10,880 bases of DNA, from assembly GCA_902727905.1 (NCBI GenBank), contig CACVAR010000008.1, positions 1 to 10,880 of the forward strand. Direction: 5' to 3'. Shown here in pieces: positions 6,292 to 10,880 of the stretch. How positions within the stretch are numbered: position 1 is the first letter of the stretch; every line of letters begins with the position of its first letter. The stretch is from an uncultured Sulfurovum sp. (GTDB lineage: Bacteria; Campylobacterota; Campylobacteria; Campylobacterales; Sulfurovaceae). Under the pieces are notes generated by a model that saw only the letters and a list, made by a program, of their open reading frames with translations, did not search any database and was not told the origin of the DNA. The translations under genes and the position numbers were made by a program.

Positions 6292-6324
6292 ACAATGTTA
6301 AAGACATTTGTTTGTCTTGATAAA

Positions 6325-6352
6325 ATTATAAGCTATGAGCATTAATCATCAA
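6325..6352 (-). promoter_or_regulatory. Promoter of the putative small RNA
   Basis: On the minus strand TTGATG (6352-6347) is followed after 16 bases by a perfect TATAAT (6330-6325). It is the only promoter here with a fair -35 as well as a consensus -10. Transcription would begin at about 6318, exactly at the outer end of the inverted repeat, which is the main reason to regard the structure as an independent RNA and not only a terminator. Confidence 0.55.
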
Positions 6353-6394
6353 ACAATGAATGGTTAACCAATAGTTAATAGTCTATTGAAAGCA

Positions 6395-7231
6395 CTATTT
6401 TATGGCTTCTATCTCTTCATCATCCTCAAGTAAATGACAAAATTTCATACCATGTAAGAAGATAGCCCATGAGATATAAATCCATAAGAAAAAGAAGAGT
6501 AAGGTACTTAAACTTCCGTAGATGCTCATGTAGGTTTTGTTATGAAGAACATAGAAAACAAATCCACTTTTTGCAATGTACCAGACTAAAGAAGCTATAA
6601 ATGAACTAATGCTTGCTGCTTTATTGGAAACAGAGGCATTAGCAGAAATTTTATAAGTAAGAAAGAAGATGGACCAGATAATGAAAAATGGTAAAATTTC
6701 AAGAAGATGAATACCATCTGTAAATTGATTCTTATTCAATATAACTTGAATTTGCATGGAAACATAAAAAGAGAGAACCATCATAATAGGAGTGAGTGTG
6801 ACTAAAGTCCAATAGATAGTAACCGAAGACCAAAAACTTCTACGTTCAGACTCAAAAATATCATTGACTATATAGTCATAGTTTTTGAAGAACATCATAG
6901 AGGCAAAGAGAACGTAAATAACCCCAACCATTCCTAGCTTACCAGAGTTCTCTACAAAACCATTTATATGGGTTAAAATTTCTTGTGAATGGGTTGGCAT
7001 GAGGTTTTCAAAAAGTAAGTTTTGAATGCCTATATAAACCTCTTCAAAAAGTGGTAAGTTTGTAAAAATAGAGAGGACAATTACTAAAAGAGGGATAATT
7101 GAAAATAAAGTATAAAAGCTTAGACTCGCAGAATAGTAGCTAAGCTTATCTTGAAAAAGAGCAGAGAGAAAGTCCCGAATAAAGATATAGTACTCTTTAA
7201 TAAGTTTACGTATCTTTAGGGGTTTTCTCAT
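6395..7231 (-). CDS. YihY/BrkB-family inner-membrane protein
   Basis: Integral inner-membrane protein of 278 residues in the YihY/virulence-factor BrkB family, formerly mislabelled ribonuclease BN. About six membrane segments are visible: near 36-58, 99-117, 135-158, 178-197, 206-228 and 238-260. Family signatures are ASLSFYTLFSIIPLL (35-49) near the N-terminus and YGSLSTLLFFFLWIYISW (238-255) near the end. The basic N-terminal tail and acidic C-terminal tail (EDDEEIEAIK) would both lie in the cytosol. Function is not established for the family; transport or envelope roles have been suggested. The ATG lies three bases after the stop of the FAD oxidoreductase gene, with only a weak AAGG before it, so it is the last gene of that operon and probably coupled. 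I recall the same neighbour (named rbn) after glcD in Campylobacter jejuni. Confidence 0.92.
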   Translation of the reverse strand: MRKPLKIRKLIKEYYIFIRDFLSALFQDKLSYYSASLSFYTLFSIIPLLVIVLSIFTNLPLFEEVYIGIQNLLFENLMPTHSQEILTHINGFVENSGKLGMVGVIYVLFASMMFFKNYDYIVNDIFESERRSFWSSVTIYWTLVTLTPIMMVLSFYVSMQIQVILNKNQFTDGIHLLEILPFFIIWSIFFLTYKISANASVSNKAASISSFIASLVWYIAKSGFVFYVLHNKTYMSIYGSLSTLLFFFLWIYISWAIFLHGMKFCHLLEDDEEIEAIK

Positions 7232-7234
7232 ACC

Positions 7235-8608
7235 TTATAAACCCATTTTTCCTGGATTTAAAATATTATTAGGATCAAATGCTTTTTTAATGTCTTTAAA
7301 GAGATTAATCTCTTGGTTATTAAAAGCAATACCCATAAAAGGTGCTTTAGAAGTACCAATACCATGTTCACCACTTAGTGTTCCACCCATGTCAACAACC
7401 AGTTGGAAAATCTCTTCGATACATTTGTGACCTTCATCTAACTGTGAAATGTCTATCATAACATTGACGTGAATATTCCCATCTCCAGCATGACCAAAAC
7501 AAGGCACTTTAAATCCATATTTCGCACCAAGTGCGTAGATTTTTTCTAACGCTTCAGGTAACATTGAACGAGGAACAGAGATGTCTTCATTGAGTTTTTT
7601 GTTTCCATAAATGGTAATAGATTGAGAAGCATTACGTCTTGCATACCATAACTCTTTTGCTTCATCATCTGTTTCAGCAATTCTAAATTCAGTTGCCCCA
7701 TTTTCTTTAAATGAACTTTCTAGCGTTTCAAGTTGGAAGGCTACTTCTTCTGGTACATTTCCATCTACATCACCAACTAAGACCCCACCAGCATCAGCAG
7801 GTAAGTCTACGCCAAGCTTTTCTATCAGAGCTTCAATAACCAATTTGTCTAAAAATTCCATAGCAACAGGATTTGCACCATCTGCTAGAGATTTAAAAAC
7901 AGCATTCATCGCATTGTCAACGGAAGGGAAAATACCCATGTAGGTTTTTTTGAACTTTGGTTTTGGAATAAGTTTTAAAGTTAGTTCTGTAAGAACAGCC
8001 AATGTTCCTTCCGAAGCAATTAAAATTCCAGCTGTGTTGTATCCAGCTACATCCTTAATGGTTCTTTTTCCAGCTTGAATGACATCACCGTTGGTACGTA
8101 CAGCACGAAGTGCCATTACGTAGTCTTTGGTGATTCCATATTTGGCTGCACGCATTCCACCTGCATTTTCGCTTACATTTCCACCAAGCGTAGAGTACTC
8201 TTCAGAGGCTGGATCTGGTGGATAAAAGAGTCCTAACTCTTCCACATGTTTTTGTAAGTCCATGTTAATAACACCTGGTTGAACGACAGCTACCATATTT
8301 TCCGTGTCTATTTCGAGTATCTTATTCATATGTTTTTCCATACCTAAGATAATTCCACCATTTGCAGGTAAAGCACCACCTGTAAAACCAGAACCAGCTC
8401 CACGAGGTGTAATAACGATGAGGTTGTCATTACAGTACTTTAAAATATCAGATACATCTTGCTCATGACGAGGAAAGATAACAGCATCTGGTTCATAACG
8501 GGTTCTTGTAGCGTCATAAGAGTAAGCAAGCATATGTGCTTTGTCATCATAAATGTTGTCATCACCAACAATTTTGCTAAAGGCTTTTAAATGTTTTTTA
8601 TCTAGCAT
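7235..8608 (-). CDS. glcD: GlcD-type FAD-linked 2-hydroxyacid oxidoreductase
   Basis: Flavoprotein of 457 residues of the GlcD / D-lactate dehydrogenase type, which oxidises a 2-hydroxyacid such as glycolate or D-lactate and passes electrons on to the respiratory chain. The FAD-binding PCMH domain (about 35-215) has PRGAGSGFTGG (68-78) and the PPDPASEEYSTLGGN stretch (130-144) leading to NAGGMRAAKYG. The C-terminal FAD-oxidase domain has CFGHAGDGNIHVN (370-382, H373, H380), LSGEHGIG (411-418) and FDPNNILNPGK (444-454). There are no membrane segments and no iron-sulfur motif, so a separate GlcE/GlcF-like partner is not fused; none is in the window. The substrate cannot be told from sequence. 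It lies one base after the PgbA_N-like gene and three before yihY. AGGA ten bases from the ATG is a slightly distant ribosome-binding site. Confidence 0.92.
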   Translation of the reverse strand: MLDKKHLKAFSKIVGDDNIYDDKAHMLAYSYDATRTRYEPDAVIFPRHEQDVSDILKYCNDNLIVITPRGAGSGFTGGALPANGGIILGMEKHMNKILEIDTENMVAVVQPGVINMDLQKHVEELGLFYPPDPASEEYSTLGGNVSENAGGMRAAKYGITKDYVMALRAVRTNGDVIQAGKRTIKDVAGYNTAGILIASEGTLAVLTELTLKLIPKPKFKKTYMGIFPSVDNAMNAVFKSLADGANPVAMEFLDKLVIEALIEKLGVDLPADAGGVLVGDVDGNVPEEVAFQLETLESSFKENGATEFRIAETDDEAKELWYARRNASQSITIYGNKKLNEDISVPRSMLPEALEKIYALGAKYGFKVPCFGHAGDGNIHVNVMIDISQLDEGHKCIEEIFQLVVDMGGTLSGEHGIGTSKAPFMGIAFNNQEINLFKDIKKAFDPNNILNPGKMGL

Positions 8609-8609
8609 C

Positions 8610-9299
8610 TTATTTAAGTCCTGCTACTGATTGAAAGTATGGAGTGTATTGTCGGTCTGAAAAATTAAATATTGAAAGGTTCATTTGTTCAAATCGTGCA
8701 TAAAATGGTGTCATAGGTGCACCTAAGTTAGCTGGAAGTGCTGCATTACCAATAACTACTTTTGAAATAGGATCTATAATAAGCAATCTATCTTGTGTTA
8801 CCACAAGCACTAGCCCAATCTGATTGTTTTTTGCAAAGTCATGTAGAATATCTAAACTTAAACTTGTCTCATTCTTTTGCATAAAGTTTAGTGCAAATGC
8901 ATCTGGATGAATCCATGTACGTTTAAATTTTTGAGTAATCTTTTGGTAGGCTCTTTGATTTGGTGCTATAAGTAAAGCATTGTTATAGAAGTTTCCAAAG
9001 ATCACTTTATCTGCAACAGCTACAGTTGTTTGAATGGCTGGAATATTTTTGTGTATAATTGCTGTATAAGGCTCAACAGAAGCTTTACCATTTCCTAGAG
9101 AGATAGCTGTATGTGTAATAGCAGAAAGACCATTTCCATAGTTGTGAATAATAATACCACTCATACCAGCTGGAATATTAGAGCTAAGTTGAATGGTATC
9201 GTTGCTAACTTCTTTGACGGTACTACTCATACTATTTGGAAGGGAGTTTGCAAAGAGGGCGTAACTTGTAAGTAAAACAAAAAATAAGATTTTTTTCAT
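8610..9299 (-). CDS. Secreted PgbA_N-like protein
   Basis: Exported protein of 229 residues. A signal peptide (MKKILFFVLLTSYALFA, cut after about residue 17, no lipobox Cys) precedes a soluble, beta-rich-looking region: AGMSGIIIHNYGNG (44-57), VADKVIFGNFYNNALLIAPNQ (95-115) and IHPDAFALNFMQKN (130-143). The pattern and length match my recollection of the N-terminal domain of Helicobacter PgbA (HP0508, plasminogen-binding protein), where the neighbour is also glcD (HP0509). The Lys-rich C-terminal tail tied to plasminogen binding is not present: the protein ends after the domain in LK. Plasminogen binding is thus unlikely, and an ancestral periplasmic role is inferred. It is first in the operon with glcD (one-base gap) and yihY. 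AAGGA five bases upstream supports the ATG. Confidence 0.75.
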   Translation of the reverse strand: MKKILFFVLLTSYALFANSLPNSMSSTVKEVSNDTIQLSSNIPAGMSGIIIHNYGNGLSAITHTAISLGNGKASVEPYTAIIHKNIPAIQTTVAVADKVIFGNFYNNALLIAPNQRAYQKITQKFKRTWIHPDAFALNFMQKNETSLSLDILHDFAKNNQIGLVLVVTQDRLLIIDPISKVVIGNAALPANLGAPMTPFYARFEQMNLSIFNFSDRQYTPYFQSVAGLK

Positions 9300-9326
9300 A
9301 TTTGTCCTTAAAACGTAATTAGTAGG

Positions 9327-9332
9327 ATTATA
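9327..9332 (-). promoter_or_regulatory. -10 of the PgbA_N-glcD-yihY operon
   Basis: Minus-strand TATAAT within TAAGTATAATCC, 27 bp before the ATG, giving a leader of about 20 nt with AAGGA. The same 12 bases occur at the desaturase promoter (10558-10569). No -35 match. The spacer after the desaturase (9300-9356) has no convincing terminator, so read-through from the desaturase may add to expression. Confidence 0.55.
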
Positions 9333-9356
9333 CTTATTAAAGTTTAATGATAAGCT

Positions 9357-10529
9357 TTAAACCCCATGAACACTTAGCATTTTTGTTTTTCCTACAAGGA
9401 GTTCTATGCTCATCTTAGCTCTTTTAAAAACTGATTCTTGACGGTACTCTATGTTGTGTTTTTCACAAATTCCTTTTACGAGTGGTTGCATTTTTTGGTA
9501 TTGGCTAAGTGGTAGATTTGGGAAAAGGTGGTGTTCTATTTGGTAGTTTAGCCAACCATGTGAAAAGTCTCTAAGGTCACTACCTGTGTTGTAGTTTACT
9601 GACCCCATAATCTGACGTAGGTAGAACTCCCCTTGGCTTTGGTGAGGTTCGTCAAACATGTAAATGTCTTCAGCTGAATGATTAGGAACAATGACCACAA
9701 AGGAGTGAACATTGGTTAGATATTCTGCTATCAGTACAACGATGAGTGCATTAAAAACAGCTGTAATTCCAAAGGGGATAAACAGGGCTGGAATGACTAT
9801 AAACTTGATGGCTGCATAAGGTAATATATAGTCCATCCAAAGTTCAAAACCATTTTTCTTTTTGATGTTCCACTCTAAGTGCTTGATTCCTAATTTATCT
9901 TCTTCTTTGAGCTTTTTGTTGGTTAAGATTCTAAGGGTGTTAGGTGCGTAGTAGAGAAATTTCCACATCCCCATAAAACCATAGGCAATGATATAACGTA
10001 AGAACATAGGTATATTGGATGAATGAATCCAACGTGCATTACGTTGTACACAGTCAGGGTCATCTTCTTCACCTAAATGGTAGTGGTGCATGATATTGTG
10101 TTCATATGACCAAGCTTCTGGTTTTATCCAGTCTAACCAGTCCAAGTAACGTCTACTCCCTTTTGCAAATGCTTTTCTGGTATAGCGTTCAGGTATATTA
10201 GGAACTTTGTCATAAGCACCATGTAAAATAGGATGTGTCACATTTGCCCAACGTGAAACATTCCCTGTACTAATAAGTACAGCAGCTACAATAATAAGTG
10301 ACCAAAATAGAAAGCCTGTAAGCCCTAAAAAAAGCTCAGCCAAAGAGATTAGAGCTATAAGTCCATAACCTGAAAATGTTGCCAATCGTCCCCAACGTTC
10401 AAGCTTTAGTAGATGTTGAAAATCTTCTTGGGTAGGTACACCAATTTGTTTTTTAACAGCTTCTATATCTTGACAAAGTTGTTCCTTATCTATGTCAGCA
10501 TATGGTGTAAATGTTAGTCGTTGATTCAT
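9357..10529 (-). CDS. Membrane fatty acid desaturase
   Basis: Di-iron integral-membrane desaturase of 390 residues that introduces a double bond into acyl chains of membrane lipids using oxygen. The three histidine boxes are present: HPILH (99-103), HNIMHH (144-149) and QIEHH (330-334), with a further H275 in NVHSF. Hydrophobic segments lie near 54-70, 73-88, 175-195 and 236-280. The Q-x-x-HH third box places it with front-end/FADS-type desaturases, but no cytochrome b5 domain is fused, so electrons must come from a separate donor, not seen here. Regiospecificity cannot be read from sequence. GGGAAGAG just before the ATG serves as ribosome-binding site. It has its own promoter and is upstream of the PgbA_N operon on the same strand. 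It presumes at least microaerobic life. Confidence 0.93.
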   Translation of the reverse strand: MNQRLTFTPYADIDKEQLCQDIEAVKKQIGVPTQEDFQHLLKLERWGRLATFSGYGLIALISLAELFLGLTGFLFWSLIIVAAVLISTGNVSRWANVTHPILHGAYDKVPNIPERYTRKAFAKGSRRYLDWLDWIKPEAWSYEHNIMHHYHLGEEDDPDCVQRNARWIHSSNIPMFLRYIIAYGFMGMWKFLYYAPNTLRILTNKKLKEEDKLGIKHLEWNIKKKNGFELWMDYILPYAAIKFIVIPALFIPFGITAVFNALIVVLIAEYLTNVHSFVVIVPNHSAEDIYMFDEPHQSQGEFYLRQIMGSVNYNTGSDLRDFSHGWLNYQIEHHLFPNLPLSQYQKMQPLVKGICEKHNIEYRQESVFKRAKMSIELLVGKTKMLSVHGV

Positions 10530-10559
10530 TCTCTTCCCTAATCTTTATAATAATTTGGG

Positions 10560-10565
10560 ATTATA
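10560..10565 (-). promoter_or_regulatory. -10 of the desaturase gene
   Basis: Minus-strand TATAAT in TAAGTATAATCC, with a weak TTTAGT 17 bases upstream in the -35 position. The leader would be about 23 nt. It lies back to back with the plus-strand promoter at 10622 in a 123-bp divergent spacer. Confidence 0.55.
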
Positions 10566-10621
10566 CTTAAAAAGAGCTAAACACTAAACTAACAAAAGAC
10601 TATATGGTAAAAAAGATAGGT

Positions 10622-10627
10622 TATAAT
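10622..10627 (+). promoter_or_regulatory. -10 of the gene at 10653
   Basis: Perfect TATAAT 25 bp before the ATG. The start site near 10634 leaves about 19 nt of leader holding AAGG (10642-10645). No -35 match. Confidence 0.5.
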
Positions 10628-10652
10628 CACGTATTAATAATAAGGCTACAGC

Positions 10653-10880
10653 ATGTCAAAACGTCCCACACTTCTCCAACACTTTCGCTCATTCGCTTAC
10701 CAAAATAACATTACAGACTTTGATGTCGCATTAGAATACTTTAGCGTATTTGGTGGAACAGGATGGGATGTTGATACCTCTAAAAGTGTTGATGAACTCA
10801 TAAAAGAAAAAGTACTTTCTAATTATGAAGCCCTACACAAAGGTGTTGTCAACTTTACACATGGAAATGGTTTGTATCAT
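10653..10880 (+). CDS. Unrecognised protein, 5' part only
   Basis: An open frame from ATG 10653 runs off the right edge; 76 residues are visible, beginning MSKRPTLLQHFRSFAYQN. It is probably real: it has a consensus -10, a leader of normal size, AAGG before the ATG, codon use like its neighbours and no stop. The visible part is soluble and mixed in charge, with an EYFSVFGGTGWDVDTS stretch (28-43) and no signal peptide or membrane segment. I have a vague memory of similar conserved hypothetical proteins in Campylobacterota but cannot name a family or function. It is divergent from the desaturase; the two promoters share one spacer, so co-regulation is possible. Confidence 0.75.
   Translation, partial: MSKRPTLLQHFRSFAYQNNITDFDVALEYFSVFGGTGWDVDTSKSVDELIKEKVLSNYEALHKGVVNFTHGNGLYH

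Larger units (their letters stand above)
6167..6318 (-). ncRNA. Putative small RNA with three anti-SD-like C-rich loops
   Basis: A predicted RNA of about 150 nt read from 6318 down to 6167. Its two ends pair: 6285-6302 with 6193-6210 gives 18 consecutive pairs (one G-U), then a mismatch, six more pairs, a 2-nt bulge and seven pairs, about 31 in total. A run of nine U (6175-6167) follows. The 74-nt loop holds CUCCUUUG (6266-6259), CUCCCUUG (6251-6244) and CCUCCUUUG (6227-6219). A small inner stem AAAUAU/AUAUUU (6258-6253 with 6236-6231) would leave all three motifs unpaired. They are complementary to strong ribosome-binding sites, as in known C-rich-loop bacterial sRNAs. A promoter with perfect TATAAT lies just upstream. 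Alternatives are an unusual terminator of the yihY operon or a 6S-like RNA; I recognise no Rfam family. Confidence 0.55.

Noticed and set aside
6285..6318. Short AUG-initiated frame at the 5' end of the putative small RNA
   Set aside because: Eleven codons with no ribosome-binding site and buried in the long stem.
9333..9354. Weak palindrome after the desaturase gene as a terminator
   Set aside because: Only short AT pairs with a one-base loop and no U-tract; not a credible hairpin.
1..10880. tRNA, rRNA, CRISPR, transposase or riboswitch
   Set aside because: No cloverleaf, spaced direct repeats, transposase motif or known riboswitch core was found by eye on either strand.

Overview
The window is AT-rich, densely coded, chromosomal-looking DNA. 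It most resembles a free-living Campylobacterota bacterium of the Sulfurimonas/Sulfurovum kind. The pointers are an ArsRS-like two-component pair, a PgbA_N-type protein followed by a GlcD-type flavoprotein and a YihY membrane protein (an order I recall from Campylobacter and, in part, Helicobacter), an agmatine-based putrescine route, and promoters with good -10 but poor -35 elements. This placement is inference from gene content; no rRNA or other marker gene is present.

Left part (1-4172). The 3' end of a TOPRIM/DUF4276-like gene abuts aguA (agmatine deiminase). aguA converges on a CAP-domain lipoprotein gene across a spacer that holds a 103-bp inverted-repeat element. aguB (N-carbamoylputrescine amidase) diverges from the lipoprotein gene. 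AguA and AguB together convert agmatine to putrescine, yet an unrelated gene on the other strand separates them. A second lipoprotein gene follows, with a lysozyme-like 'GIGH' motif, and ends at a perfect 11-bp hairpin shared with the converging kinase gene.

Middle (4219-6394). An OmpR-family response regulator and its histidine kinase overlap by one base (TAATG) on the minus strand. The 275-bp spacer upstream of the regulator holds the most striking feature of the window. On the minus strand, a promoter with a perfect -10 is followed by about 150 nt that fold end to end into a roughly 31-bp imperfect stem and finish in nine U. The large loop carries three CUCC(U/C)UUG motifs that resemble the 16S rRNA anti-Shine-Dalgarno sequence. 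I propose a small regulatory RNA. The opposite strand carries an 18-codon ORF with an ideal Shine-Dalgarno sequence inside the same loop, so a type I toxin-antitoxin-like layout is a competing reading.

Right part (6395-10880). A compact minus-strand operon runs PgbA_N-like protein, GlcD-type FAD oxidoreductase, YihY/BrkB membrane protein, with gaps of 1 and 3 nt. Upstream of it on the same strand lies a three-His-box membrane fatty acid desaturase with its own promoter. Divergent from the desaturase is the 5' part of an unrecognised gene that runs off the right edge. No tRNA, rRNA, CRISPR array or transposase gene was seen, and no stretch over 300 bp lacks a gene.
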